A stretch of 47,383 bases of DNA from Aestuariivita sp. GTDB lineage: Bacteria; Pseudomonadota; Alphaproteobacteria; Rhodobacterales; Rhodobacteraceae. Numbering within the stretch: the first letter of the stretch is position 1; each line of letters starts with the position of its first letter. The notes below the pieces were generated by a model, which was not told where the DNA came from, made no database searches, and saw only the letters and a list, made by a program, of their open reading frames with translations. The stretch lies in assembly GCA_026710045.1 (NCBI GenBank), contig JAPORU010000053.1:1-47383 (forward strand). Direction: 5' to 3'. Below are positions 18,140 to 27,677 of the stretch, one piece after another. The position numbers and the translations under genes were made by a program.

Positions 18140-19081
18140 TTACTGTGAAAGTGCAGAGGAAACCGCGGCCATAGCATCACCGCCATCAAATGTTGTAACA
18201 CCTGCAAGCCAGCCATCAACCACGTCAGCATTGGCCTTCAACCAGCGACGAGCGGCATCATTGGGCTCTTCACCGCCGTCCAGAATGGCCGCCATGATTT
18301 CGTTCTCCATAGCGAGTGAAAACTCCAGGTTATTCAACAGTGCCCCGACATTTGCACACTGTTCAACATAACCCGCGCGCGTGTTCGTATACACCGTTGC
18401 TCCGCCAAGATTGGGTCCAAAAAAATCATCCCCACCCGTTAAATACGTCAAATCAAAATTGGCATTCATTGGATGCGGCTCCCATGCGAGAAACACAATT
18501 GGTTCATTATCACCACTTAACCGGGCAACTTGCGCCAGCATCCCTGACTCAGAACTCTCACGCACCTCAAAGTCGGCATCTCCCAGACCAAACGAATTTC
18601 CTTCGATCATGTCGATAATCAGTCGATTGCCATCATTACCAGGTTCAATCCCATAAATTGTTTTTTCGAGGGCGTCGGCATGCGCGGCAATATCGGCAAA
18701 ATCTGCGATTCCAAGAGACGCTCCAGCAGCATTAGTTGCCAATGTATACTTCGCCCCTTCAAGATTGGCACGCACCGTATCAACTGTTCCCGCATCACGA
18801 TACGGCGCGATATCGGCCTCCATGGTGGGCATCCAATTTCCAAGAAATATATCAATATCGCCCTCCGACAGAGCGGTGTACGTTACAGGCACAGACAAAA
18901 CATCGATGTCGACATCATACCCTAAAGCTTCAAGAACAACCGATGTCGCTGCCGTCGTTGCCGTAATATCCGTCCAACCAACATCTGAAAAAGTAACGGT
19001 CTTGCAAGCCGAGTGACCATCCGCATGAACCGCTGTCGTTATCATCAAGGTCAGGACCGTCCATAGTCCCTTTAGTTTCAT
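18140..19081 (-). CDS. choX: Choline ABC transporter, periplasmic substrate-binding protein
   Basis: Binds choline in the periplasm and delivers it to ChoW. The protein of 313 aa begins with a signal peptide (MKLKGLWTVLTLMITTAVHA, cut before DGHSACK). The mature part carries VGWTDITATTA, FLGNWMPTMEADI and VFLAWEPHPMN, which fit OpuAC-type quaternary-amine binders; tryptophans in these blocks are where the family forms its aromatic box. I chose the ATG at 19081, preceded by GGAGCAAGAAGA, instead of a TTG ten codons upstream. It is the first gene of choXWV. Confidence 0.93.
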   Translation of the reverse strand: MKLKGLWTVLTLMITTAVHADGHSACKTVTFSDVGWTDITATTAATSVVLEALGYDVDIDVLSVPVTYTALSEGDIDIFLGNWMPTMEADIAPYRDAGTVDTVRANLEGAKYTLATNAAGASLGIADFADIAAHADALEKTIYGIEPGNDGNRLIIDMIEGNSFGLGDADFEVRESSESGMLAQVARLSGDNEPIVFLAWEPHPMNANFDLTYLTGGDDFFGPNLGGATVYTNTRAGYVEQCANVGALLNNLEFSLAMENEIMAAILDGGEEPNDAARRWLKANADVVDGWLAGVTTFDGGDAMAAVSSALSQ

Positions 19082-19681
19082 TCTTCTTGCTCCAATTGAG
19101 GTTAGTTTCAACCATTTCGATTAAACGCAGAGTACCACAATGTTGCCGTTACAATGAGTGTTCAACTGAATAGCACGCCGCAAACACCTAACAGTACAGA
19201 ACTCGTGATACACTTAATACACCTAGCCCGCATAAGCAACAAATACTCGTCGAAGCTAATGTGTCGACTTTACACAACGCCGAACACCGAACGAGCAAAA
19301 AGCGGCTCATCTCTTGATAAATCCGACACCCGTCCGGATTCATTGAACAATCCAATTAGGGTCGCGTCTCGAATGATCCATATATGGGAATACACCTATA
19401 ATCACCAGGCACGACCGACTTACCAATCACGCAAACATACTCTATGACGCGAGACCGATCCATCTTGATGATATAACTGTGAAACCCAGACTAAGACGAT
19501 GTATCCCTATCCGTGAATACCGTAAAAGTTTGTTTCAAGAATTGACGTCGAAACAATGATAACGCACTAATGTGAGTCCTTGAGCAAAAGAAATGTTCCA
19601 AGAACCATTCAGAATTCAATCGCGATATCGTGAGTTACCGAACAAAATGCCACAGATCCCAGGAAGCGAACAAGGGTGACT
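19082..19681. other. 600-bp divergent intergenic region
   Basis: Lies between choX (minus) and the transketolase-like gene (plus), so it must contain both promoters. I see no ORF with protein-like character, no strong hairpin and no clear palindrome that would mark a BetI-type operator. The only decisive signal is AAGGG at 19672-19676, the Shine-Dalgarno sequence of the downstream ATG. Confidence 0.4.
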
Positions 19682-22084
19682 ATGCCGTCAGATATGGATC
19701 ATCTCAAAGCTGTAGAGCGACGACTGCTCTGGCTCTCTCACTGGATGATACATCATGCCAATCATATTCGCCCCAATTCCGACAAAATCAAAGTTGGCGG
19801 GCACCAGGCAAGCTCAGCTTCAATCGTTTCAATAATGACGGCACTCTATTTTTCGGTTCTTCGACCGCAAGATCGAGTCGCAGTCAAGCCACATGCCGCA
19901 CCGGTCTTTCATGCCGCACACTACTTGATGGGCAATCAAACACGCGAGAACCTTGAGAACTTCAGGGGATTCCATGGAGCCCAGAGTTATCCCTCGCGTA
20001 CAAAAGACACCGATGACGTTGATTTTTCAACGGGATCCGTAGGTCTCGGCGTCGGAATAACGTCTTTTGCATCCCTCATTCAAGATTACATATCGGCCAA
20101 GACATGGGGGAAAGACATCGGCACCGGCCGAATGATTGCGCTTGTAGGTGACGCCGAGCTCGACGAAGGAAATATTTACGAAGCACTCCAGGAAGGATGG
20201 AAAAACAACCTCCAGAATACATGGTGGATTATCGATTACAATCGACACTCACTTGATGGAATTGTTCAGGAAGGCTTATTTGAACGGATCGAGAAAATCT
20301 TCGACGCCTTTGGATGGAACACCGTTCGCATCAAACACGGCACGCTTCAGCGAAAGGCCTTTCAGGAACCTGGAGGCGAACACCTGCAAGCGTGGATCGA
20401 TGGTTGCCCCAATCAGGATTATTCTGCGCTCACTTTCATGGGAGGTCGCGTGTGGCGGCAACGCTTGATGGACGACTTGGGTGATCAAAGCGATGTATCC
20501 GCTCTCATCAAACGGCGCAGCGATACAGAATTGGCATCTCTTATGGAAAACCTTGGCGGAAACTGCGTCGAAACAATGACCGAGACGCTCGCGGCCATCG
20601 ATCATAGCCATCCGACATGTTTCTTAGCCTATACCATTAAGGGATGGGGAACACCAATCGCCGGTCACAAAGACAACCACGGCGGATTGATGAACAAAGA
20701 TCAGTTTGCCAGATGGCAGGCCCATATGGGCGTACCAAAGGGCGAAGAATGGGCCCGCTTTGCCGGTGTAAGTGATCAAAAAAGCTTCCAGAGATTCCTC
20801 GCGGACGTCCCGTTCTTCAAGAAAAGAAAACGACGCTTTTCAGACCACAAGTTAAACGTACCTAACATGACACTAACCGGTGATCGCGCAATCTCTACCC
20901 AGGCGGCTTTTGGTAAAATCCTTGACGATCTCGCAAAAGGTGAGAGCGAATTGGCTGAGCGAATTGTGACAACATCCCCCGATGTTACGGGAACCACAAA
21001 CTTAGGATCTTGGGTAAATCGACGCAAACTCTTCGCCACATCGGAACGCGCCGATGCTTTTGTTGAACATCGCATACCCTCCACCGCAAAGTGGGCTTTT
21101 TCTCCCGATGGTCAACATATTGAACTGGGTATTGCTGAGATGAATCTGTTCCTGTTGCTTGGGGCGGCAGGACTTTCTCACTCTCTCTTCGGCAAACGTT
21201 TACTACCGATCGGAACCGTATATGATCCCTTTATCAATCGTGGCCTCGACGCTCTCAACTACGCTTGCTACCAAGATGCTCGATTTATAATCGTTGGCAC
21301 ACCGTCCGGTGTGACATTAGCACCAGAAGGGGGTGCTCATCAATCAATTGGCACACCTTTGATTGGCATAAGCCAAGATGGGTTGGCCACATTCGAACCA
21401 GCTTTTGCCGATGAATTGGCTGTCATAATGGAGTGGGCCTTCGATTATATGCAACGCGATGGCGAAGCCGACCCCGACGAGCGCACCTGGCTGCGTGATG
21501 AAACCGGTGGAAGCGTCTACCTACGTCTTACGACGAACCCGATCGAACAACCCGGCTTGCGTCAAGATGACACCTTTCGACAAGGTGCAGTCGATGGAGC
21601 ATACTGGTTAAGACAACCGGGGCCCAACTGTGATATTGTTATCGCTTACCAAGGTGCTGTCGCGCAACAAGCGATTCAGGCCGCCGGAAACATTAGTGAA
21701 TGGCATCGAGATATCGGAGTGCTTGCTGTCACATCCGCCGATCGCCTCAACGCCGGCTGGACAGCCGCGCAACGTGGGCGCGCCCGGGGACAGAAGCAGG
21801 CGACAGCCCACATCGAAAGATTACTGCAGAATGTTCCACGACATTGTCACATCGTGACCGTAATGGACGGTCATCCAGCCACCCTCGCCTGGTTAGGCAG
21901 CGTCCATGGTCACCCTACGATGTCATCAGGGGTCGAACATTTCGGTGAAACAGGAAGTATTTCAGATCTTTACAGGCGAAACGGAATCGACACCGACTCA
22001 ATCATCCAAAAGATACAAAGTTTAACAACTGGAAAGCGGGTCTCCATAAGCAGACAGTGTCATCGCTCCGCAAGTCAAGATTGA
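19682..22084 (+). CDS. AceE/transketolase-like thiamine-diphosphate enzyme
   Basis: An 800-aa protein with the three-part layout of transketolases and homodimeric pyruvate dehydrogenase E1. Residues near 35-45 have KVGGHQASSAS, and the ThDP signature is GDAELDEGNIYEALQEGW followed by WWIIDYNRHSLDG. The pyrimidine-binding domain has GQHIELGIAEMNLFLLLGAAG with the conserved glutamate, and GAHQSIGTPLIG lies after it. The C-terminal domain follows. It stands alone without dihydrolipoyl partners, so true PDH activity is uncertain; annotation pipelines usually call such proteins transketolase. Start ATG at 19682 has AAGGG upstream; a GTG two codons earlier lacks spacing. It converges with trhO, only 10 bp away. 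Confidence 0.82.
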   Translation: MPSDMDHLKAVERRLLWLSHWMIHHANHIRPNSDKIKVGGHQASSASIVSIMTALYFSVLRPQDRVAVKPHAAPVFHAAHYLMGNQTRENLENFRGFHGAQSYPSRTKDTDDVDFSTGSVGLGVGITSFASLIQDYISAKTWGKDIGTGRMIALVGDAELDEGNIYEALQEGWKNNLQNTWWIIDYNRHSLDGIVQEGLFERIEKIFDAFGWNTVRIKHGTLQRKAFQEPGGEHLQAWIDGCPNQDYSALTFMGGRVWRQRLMDDLGDQSDVSALIKRRSDTELASLMENLGGNCVETMTETLAAIDHSHPTCFLAYTIKGWGTPIAGHKDNHGGLMNKDQFARWQAHMGVPKGEEWARFAGVSDQKSFQRFLADVPFFKKRKRRFSDHKLNVPNMTLTGDRAISTQAAFGKILDDLAKGESELAERIVTTSPDVTGTTNLGSWVNRRKLFATSERADAFVEHRIPSTAKWAFSPDGQHIELGIAEMNLFLLLGAAGLSHSLFGKRLLPIGTVYDPFINRGLDALNYACYQDARFIIVGTPSGVTLAPEGGAHQSIGTPLIGISQDGLATFEPAFADELAVIMEWAFDYMQRDGEADPDERTWLRDETGGSVYLRLTTNPIEQPGLRQDDTFRQGAVDGAYWLRQPGPNCDIVIAYQGAVAQQAIQAAGNISEWHRDIGVLAVTSADRLNAGWTAAQRGRARGQKQATAHIERLLQNVPRHCHIVTVMDGHPATLAWLGSVHGHPTMSSGVEHFGETGSISDLYRRNGIDTDSIIQKIQSLTTGKRVSISRQCHRSASQD

Positions 22085-22094
22085 CAATGGTCCG

Positions 22095-22997
22095 TCAATC
22101 ACCCAAGTGCGTTTGCCCCCGTGCACGTGCAAGTGTGATCTGCTTCTGTCTCTCTCGAAAACGCTCCTTATCATCATCCGACGTTTCAGAAATGCAATGG
22201 TGGCACGACACGCCAGGTTCATATTCTGGTCGTTTCGTATCTTCCGGAGAGAGCGGAGCCCGGCAACCATGACACAAGATATGCGGACCTTCTATCAAGC
22301 CATAATCGACACTTACGCGATCATCAAAGACAAAACATGATCCTTGCCAGAGACTGTCTTCTTTCGGCACATCTTCTAAATACTTAAGGATTCCGCCTTT
22401 GAGGTGATAGACATCTTCAATACCACGTTGAACAAGATAATGTGTCGACTTCTCACATCGAATCCCTCCGGTACAGAACATTGCAATTTTTTTATCCATG
22501 AACAGATGTCCCTGATTCTCCCACCACTCTGGAAACTCTCGGAAACTCTTGATTTTAGGATTGATCGCTCCAACAAACGTGCCAATTGTGACCTCATAAT
22601 GATTGCGCGTATCAATCATCACCGTATCCGGATCGTGGCAAAACTCATTCCAGTCGACAGAAGCAACATAATGACCCGTTCGCATACTCAACTCCCCGTT
22701 CGGTCGCCCCATCGAAACGATCTCTTGCTTGAGTCGAACTTTCATTCTATTGAAGGGTAAGCGGGACGACCAACTGGTCCTCCAAGACACATTTTGACAT
22801 CCGGGAAATGTACGGATTTCCTCTAGAACCCTCGTGACTCCAGACTCTGAACCCCCAATTGTTCCGTTTATACCTTCATGCGCCAGCAAGATTGTTCCTT
22901 TGGTTCGTTCATTACGACACGTTTCACGAAGAGATCTCTGCAAGGAGACCAGATCCTGAAAGCGGACAAAGTGATAGAATGTAATGACTTGATACAT
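22095..22997 (-). CDS. trhO: tRNA uridine(34) hydroxylase TrhO (rhodanese family)
   Basis: Oxygen-dependent hydroxylation of U34 to ho5U in the wobble position of tRNAs. The 300-aa protein has the acylphosphatase-like N-terminal domain (LLAHEGINGTIGGSESGV) and a rhodanese domain with VMIDTRNHYEVTIGTF and the active-site loop FCTGGIRCEKS, holding Cys175 and Cys181. The C-terminal cysteine-rich tail (CHGCRAPLSPED, CHHC) is the usual zinc-type finger of the longer family members. It converges tightly with the transketolase-like gene. The 91 bp to pncA on the other strand form a divergent promoter region. Confidence 0.94.
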   Translation of the reverse strand: MYQVITFYHFVRFQDLVSLQRSLRETCRNERTKGTILLAHEGINGTIGGSESGVTRVLEEIRTFPGCQNVSWRTSWSSRLPFNRMKVRLKQEIVSMGRPNGELSMRTGHYVASVDWNEFCHDPDTVMIDTRNHYEVTIGTFVGAINPKIKSFREFPEWWENQGHLFMDKKIAMFCTGGIRCEKSTHYLVQRGIEDVYHLKGGILKYLEDVPKEDSLWQGSCFVFDDRVSVDYGLIEGPHILCHGCRAPLSPEDTKRPEYEPGVSCHHCISETSDDDKERFRERQKQITLARARGQTHLGD

Positions 22998-23088
22998 TGA
23001 ACGAGATCACTCACCCTTGAACCTGCGCGGCCGAAAACCATCCTAAAACCGCGCCAGAAACTGAGCTTACATAATCGGGAACATCGAG

Positions 23089-23685
23089 ATGTCTCAAGCC
23101 CTGATCGTCATAGACATACAGAATGATTTTTGCCCCAATGGAGCACTCGCGGTTCCGAATGGTGATCACATCGTTGATCAAGTGAATGCGCTAATGAGAC
23201 AGTATAACCTATGCGTCTTGACGCAAGACTGGCATCCCAAGGGGCATTCCTCCTTTGCCTCATCGCATTCAAATAAAGACACGTATGACATCATCGACAT
23301 GTCTTACGGCCCCCAAATTTTATGGCCTGATCACTGTGTCCAGAACAGCGAAGGCGCCTCCTTTCACCCCCGACTGGATACGACCAAAGCTCATCTAATT
23401 CTGCGTAAGGGAACAAATCCAGATATCGACAGTTATTCCGCCTTCTTCGAAAATGACCGAAAAACACCAACAGGATTGAATGGATACTTGCAGTCTCTTG
23501 ACATACAGAGTGTTGCAATAGTTGGTCTCGCGACCGATTTTTGCGTGAACTACTCGGCTGTTGATGCCGCACACCTCGGCTATAATGTTACCGTCTTTAC
23601 CCAGTTATGCCGGGCGATTGATCTTGATGGATCCTTGGATACAGCTCTAAAGAACATGACCTGCGCCGGTGTATCGCTCGAATAA
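23089..23685 (+). CDS. pncA: Nicotinamidase
   Basis: Hydrolyses nicotinamide to nicotinate for NAD salvage. The isochorismatase-like protein of 198 aa has the full catalytic triad Asp9 (VIDIQNDF), Lys107 (RKGTNPDIDSYSAF) and Cys152 (GLATDFCVNYSA). The metal ligands Asp47, His49 and His53 are in TQDWHPKGHSSF. WPDHCV at 79-84 is also conserved. The Shine-Dalgarno sequence is weak. pncB follows 87 bp downstream on the same strand and performs the next step, so the two probably form one transcription unit. Confidence 0.96.
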   Translation: MSQALIVIDIQNDFCPNGALAVPNGDHIVDQVNALMRQYNLCVLTQDWHPKGHSSFASSHSNKDTYDIIDMSYGPQILWPDHCVQNSEGASFHPRLDTTKAHLILRKGTNPDIDSYSAFFENDRKTPTGLNGYLQSLDIQSVAIVGLATDFCVNYSAVDAAHLGYNVTVFTQLCRAIDLDGSLDTALKNMTCAGVSLE

Positions 23686-23772
23686 ACTCAACCTGTTTGC
23701 GCCGCCAAGAAAATATCAGTCGTCGTTTTCTGTACGAAAATCGAATATTTCCTCGGGGAAAAGAGCTTAAAT

Positions 23773-25065
23773 ATGGTCGATATCGCCGCTCGCGTATGGA
23801 ATCACAAATGGAAAATTGATCCAATCATTCGATCGCTCATCGATACCGACTTCTATAAGCTCTTGATGTGCCAATCGATCTTCCGTAACCGCCCCGACGC
23901 ACAGGTTACCTTTTCCCTGGTCAATCGTAACACTGAGATCCCGCTCGCCAAGATCATCGACGAAGGCGAACTCCGAGAACAACTCGATCATATCCGTTCA
24001 CTTCGTTTGAGACGCGGCGAAAGCACGTGGCTGCGTGGCAACATGTTCTATGGAAAGCGTCAGATGTTCACGTCAAAATTTATGGAATGGTTTGAAGACC
24101 TGAAATTACCAGACTATCATCTTGAAAGGGTCGGCGACCAATACGCACTCACTTTTGAAGGGAACTGGCCGGAAGTAATGCTTTGGGAAATCCCGGCGTT
24201 GTCTGTCCTGATGGAACTCAGGGGGCGAACAGAACTGGACCAATTGGCACAATTCGAACTACAGGTGCTTTATGCACGTGCCATGACAAAACTGTGGGAA
24301 AAAATCGAGCGCCTAAAGTCTGATCGATCTCTCAGAATTGCTGATTTTGGAACCCGTCGGCGACACTCGTTCCTATGGCAAGACTGGTGCGTTCAGGCGA
24401 TGGTTGAAGGTTTAGGCGAGAGCTTTGTTGGCACATCGAACTGTCTGATTGCCAAGAATCGGGATCTGGAAGCCATTGGCACAAACGGCCACGAAATGCC
24501 GATGATCTATGCGGCACTTGCCGATTCGGACACAGGTCTCATTCAAGCCCCCTACGATGTCCTTAAGGACTGGCACGATGAACACGATGGAAACTTACGC
24601 ATCATTCTTCCCGATACTTTTGGCACGAAAGGCTTTCTCGAACATGCACCCGACTGGCTCACTCAATGGACGGGAATTCGCATCGACTCAGGAGATCCGT
24701 TCGAAGGAGCTGAATCGGCAATACGATGGTGGAGGGACAGAGGAGAAGATCCCTCGCAAAAACTCGTCATTTTCTCAGATGGCCTTGATGTTGACAAAAT
24801 CCTTGAACTGTCCCGCCGGTTTTCTGATCGCGTAAAAGTAAGTTTTGGTTGGGGCACTCTTCTGACAAATGATTTTCGTGGACTGACATCGGACAATTGC
24901 CTGGATCCGTTCAGCCTGGTCTGCAAGGCGGTCTGTGCAAACGGCCGCATGACCGTCAAGTTATCGGATAATCCGAACAAGGCTATGGGGCCAAAAACCG
25001 AGATAGAGAGATACAAACGTCTGTTCAAGGTCGGCAGCCAAACGCCGCAACAGGTTCTCGTTTAA
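23773..25065 (+). CDS. pncB: Nicotinate phosphoribosyltransferase
   Basis: Makes nicotinate mononucleotide from nicotinate and PRPP with ATP hydrolysis, the entry step of the Preiss-Handler route. The 430-aa length is typical. TDFYKLLMCQ at the N-terminus, LRIADFGTRRRHS, GTSNCLIAKN and IGTNGHEMPM (the phosphorylated histidine near residue 240) are clear. WGTLLTNDF and MTVKLSDNPNKAMG lie towards the C-terminus, where GIRIDSGDP binds phosphoribose. It directly follows pncA. After the stop, 220 bp to the SDR gene show nothing I can name. Confidence 0.95.
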   Translation: MVDIAARVWNHKWKIDPIIRSLIDTDFYKLLMCQSIFRNRPDAQVTFSLVNRNTEIPLAKIIDEGELREQLDHIRSLRLRRGESTWLRGNMFYGKRQMFTSKFMEWFEDLKLPDYHLERVGDQYALTFEGNWPEVMLWEIPALSVLMELRGRTELDQLAQFELQVLYARAMTKLWEKIERLKSDRSLRIADFGTRRRHSFLWQDWCVQAMVEGLGESFVGTSNCLIAKNRDLEAIGTNGHEMPMIYAALADSDTGLIQAPYDVLKDWHDEHDGNLRIILPDTFGTKGFLEHAPDWLTQWTGIRIDSGDPFEGAESAIRWWRDRGEDPSQKLVIFSDGLDVDKILELSRRFSDRVKVSFGWGTLLTNDFRGLTSDNCLDPFSLVCKAVCANGRMTVKLSDNPNKAMGPKTEIERYKRLFKVGSQTPQQVLV

Positions 25066-25285
25066 AGACATCGGGCAGGCAGAAAGACCGTTCATCATGC
25101 GACAAGCATGAAGTGCTCTATCGATCAAGAGCGGCGGCTTTCGTGATATAATCGAACCGATCGTTCGCGCCATAATATCTGATACGGGATCCACGGAATG
25201 AGAACAATAGGGCTATTGCGAGCGTTTTGAATGCAAAACAGAGGTTCAAACCAGAGCCTGATCGAAAGAATAAGGGAGAGTCACA

Positions 25286-26026
25286 ATGCAACTCGAGGGA
25301 AAGTCGGCGATTGTAACTGGGGGTGCATCCGGCTTTGGAGCCGAAATCGCCAAACGGTTTATCACCGAAGGAGCACGTGTTTCAATCGCAGATCTTAATA
25401 TAAAAGCTGCTAAGGAGCACGCAAACGATATTGGAGCGCTCGCCCATTATGTAGACATTTCCGACCGTCAATCCGTTCAGGAAATGGTCAAAGAGGCTCT
25501 CTCTGCGCACACAAAAATAGATATACTCGTTAACAATGCCGGCGTCGCACAAAGACCGATGCCTCTCGACATGATGAGCGAAGCTGAATTCGACTACATC
25601 TTCAATGTCAACGCAAAATCCGTTTTTCTCACAGCACGATCCTTGGTGAAACACTTCAAGTCCAACGGAAATTGCGCGATCCTGAACATCGCCTCGTCCG
25701 CCGGACTTTCGCCGAGACCCGGCCTCAACTGGTACAACGCGTCAAAAGGTTGGATGATCACCGCGACAAAAACAATGGCCGTCGAATTGGCCCCATTCGG
25801 CATTCGAGTGAACGCACTCTGTCCAGTTGCGGGCGAAACACCGCTCCTCAAGCATTTTTTGGGAGAAGATACACCTGAGAAACGTGCGCAATTTTTAACG
25901 ACCATTCCCCTTGGACGATTCTGCACACCCCAAGACGTCGCGAGTGCTGCAACCTTCCTGTGCTCAGAAGACGCTTCAATGATTACCGGCGTTGCGATGG
26001 AAATTGACGGAGGACGCTGCATATGA
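25286..26026 (+). CDS. SDR-family NAD-dependent oxidoreductase
   Basis: Classical short-chain dehydrogenase of 246 aa. The cofactor motif TGGASGFG is at 11-18, Asp36 at the end of the second strand points to NAD(H) over NADP(H), and NNAG is at 83-86. The catalytic residues are Ser138, Tyr150 and Lys154, with Asn110 completing the tetrad. The Shine-Dalgarno sequence AAGGGAGAG is strong. It resembles 3-oxoacyl-ACP reductase or glucose/sorbitol dehydrogenase-type proteins, but the substrate cannot be told. It is followed after 29 bp by a P1-family peptidase on the same strand. Confidence 0.9.
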   Translation: MQLEGKSAIVTGGASGFGAEIAKRFITEGARVSIADLNIKAAKEHANDIGALAHYVDISDRQSVQEMVKEALSAHTKIDILVNNAGVAQRPMPLDMMSEAEFDYIFNVNAKSVFLTARSLVKHFKSNGNCAILNIASSAGLSPRPGLNWYNASKGWMITATKTMAVELAPFGIRVNALCPVAGETPLLKHFLGEDTPEKRAQFLTTIPLGRFCTPQDVASAATFLCSEDASMITGVAMEIDGGRCI

Positions 26027-26055
26027 CACAGGCACTCAGAGCCTGAGCGATATCG

Positions 26056-27090
26056 ATGAAGTTCTCGAAAACACCGGGCCCACGTAATCTCATCACAGAC
26101 GTCACTGGCTTACTCGTAGGCAATGCCCAAGACACGGACCTTAAGAGCGGTGTCACCGTACTCATCTGTAACCAGCATACCATGACCGCATCATGCGGTG
26201 TCCTGGGAGGAGCTCCGGGAACACGCGAAACGGACTTACTCCAGCCCGAAAAATCTGTTTCCAGAATAGACGCGATTGTGCTTTCTGGAGGATCAGCATA
26301 CGGACTTGACGCTTGCTCGGGCGTTACCGCAGGATTGCATAAAATGGGACGCGGATATACGATTGGTTCAACCTCTGTTCCAATCGTACCCGGTGCAATT
26401 CTCTTTGATCTCCTGAACGGTGGTCATAAGAATTGGAATATAAACCCCTATTCCAAACTTGGCCGTCAAGCTCTGAAGACGGCATCGACACACTTTGAAC
26501 TCGGCTCAATGGGAGCCGGCGCAGGGGCGCTCACGGCAACGCTGAAAGGTGGGCTGGGGTCCGCCTCGCTCGTCCTTGATGAGGCAATGACGGTGGGAGC
26601 CTTGGCTGCGGTCAATTCCGTTGGAACGGTGACGACGCCGGGGGAGCGCCATTTCTGGGCGGCACCCTTTGAGATCGGAGACGAATTCGGAGGATTGGGG
26701 CCCGACCCGAGAACGGAACTCGGATACAACTTTACCACCAAGAAAGTGCATTCTGAAAATGAACGGTGCAACACAACAATTGCCGTTGTGGCCACAGACG
26801 CTTCAATGTCCAAGGCACAAGCCAAGCATGTGGCAACAGTCGCTCATGCCGGAATTGCACGCGCCATTCTACCGTCCCATATGCCCAGTGACGGGGACAT
26901 CGTATTTTGCGTTTCAACACATCCTTCCCAAGCATCTGCATCGAATGACAGCCTCCATGCAATCGTGCACGGGACAACGCTCTGTCTCTCCCGAGCCATT
27001 GCACGCGCCATCTATTGTGCGCAACCACATCCGACGGATTTATTACCAACCTGGAACATCCAAAACCCAAAAAAGTTCAAACACCCTTAA
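26056..27090 (+). CDS. P1 (S58) family peptidase / NylC-DmpA-like hydrolase
   Basis: An autoprocessing N-terminal-nucleophile hydrolase of 344 aa related to DmpA, BapA and the nylon-oligomer hydrolase NylC. Recognisable blocks are TDVTGLLVGNA, VLGGAPGTRETDLL, VLSGGSAYGLDACSGV and, at the self-cleavage site, CNTTIAVVATDA near residue 238, where the threonine after Asn would become the new N-terminal nucleophile. Members cleave small peptides, beta-peptides or amides; the substrate here is unknown. It lies 29 bp after the SDR gene. The 84 bp after its stop hold no obvious hairpin before the toxin gene on the other strand. Confidence 0.88.
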   Translation: MKFSKTPGPRNLITDVTGLLVGNAQDTDLKSGVTVLICNQHTMTASCGVLGGAPGTRETDLLQPEKSVSRIDAIVLSGGSAYGLDACSGVTAGLHKMGRGYTIGSTSVPIVPGAILFDLLNGGHKNWNINPYSKLGRQALKTASTHFELGSMGAGAGALTATLKGGLGSASLVLDEAMTVGALAAVNSVGTVTTPGERHFWAAPFEIGDEFGGLGPDPRTELGYNFTTKKVHSENERCNTTIAVVATDASMSKAQAKHVATVAHAGIARAILPSHMPSDGDIVFCVSTHPSQASASNDSLHAIVHGTTLCLSRAIARAIYCAQPHPTDLLPTWNIQNPKKFKHP

Positions 27091-27174
27091 GAATTGGCTG
27101 GATAACGTATCTTGATCACAATCACCGCTCAAGACCTTAACCGCATTCGTTAAAATGACAAAATAAGCATCGTT

Positions 27175-27588
27175 TCAACACGCCAAAGACCGCACATGAC
27201 CCTCTTCGGAATAGGCAAGGATCAGACGATCCCGTGTATTAATCGTAAGATCAAGATACCGGGCTGTGGAAATAATCATTCGATCGGCCGGATCACGGGG
27301 TGGTGAGCCGGGCAGCGAACAGCTATCGACCAGTATCTCGACTGACAGTTCTGCAAGTGTCAGTCCGCCACTTTCAACACAGCGTTTATACCAGTGGGCG
27401 GGAGATACAGGCAGACGCAACCTGTTCTTGGATACAAGGTGACCAAGTTCCCAAGCCGTGATAAGCGAGACGTGAACGGAACGATAACGTCGTGCTGCCG
27501 TATCCAGTGCTCTTATCGCCTCTTCCGATAGCGGATCATCCCACCCAAGCCAGAGTAAAGCACAGGTGTCGAGCAAATAGTCACTCAT
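27175..27588 (-). CDS. PIN-domain ribonuclease toxin (VapC-like)
   Basis: A 137-aa PIN-domain protein of the type II toxin class. Acidic residues expected to bind magnesium are Asp7 (LLDTCALLWL), Glu47 (AWELGHL), Asp99/Asp102 (PRDPADRMI) and Asp120 (INTRDRLIL). RMIISTARYLDLTINTRD is the typical C-terminal part of the group annotated as 'type II toxin-antitoxin system VapC family toxin'. The ATG overlaps the stop of a short upstream ORF by one base (TAATG), the usual antitoxin-toxin junction. Expected activity is cleavage of tRNA or rRNA. All key residues are present, so the toxin looks intact although the antitoxin is unusually short. Confidence 0.87.
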   Translation of the reverse strand: MSDYLLDTCALLWLGWDDPLSEEAIRALDTAARRYRSVHVSLITAWELGHLVSKNRLRLPVSPAHWYKRCVESGGLTLAELSVEILVDSCSLPGSPPRDPADRMIISTARYLDLTINTRDRLILAYSEEGHVRSLAC

Positions 27589-27677
27589 TAATGAACCATA
27601 TCAAGAAACGCACCCCACTCCAAGTCTGAAGGTGCAGTCAGGTCAACGCCGTCCGCAAGGCCTCCGACCCCCTTCAT
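27588..27677 (-). CDS. Probable antitoxin, very short or truncated
   Basis: A 29-aa ORF directly in front of the PIN toxin, with stop overlapping the toxin ATG (TAATG). Its C-terminal half reads ADGVDLTAPSDLEWGAFLD, acidic with a tryptophan, as expected for the toxin-neutralising tail of an antitoxin. The frame stays open about a dozen more codons upstream but has no further start and no recognisable DNA-binding domain before a stop. Either the antitoxin has lost its N-terminal domain by a frameshift or deletion, or it is naturally reduced to the toxin-binding part. Confidence 0.5.
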   Translation of the reverse strand: MKGVGGLADGVDLTAPSDLEWGAFLDMVH

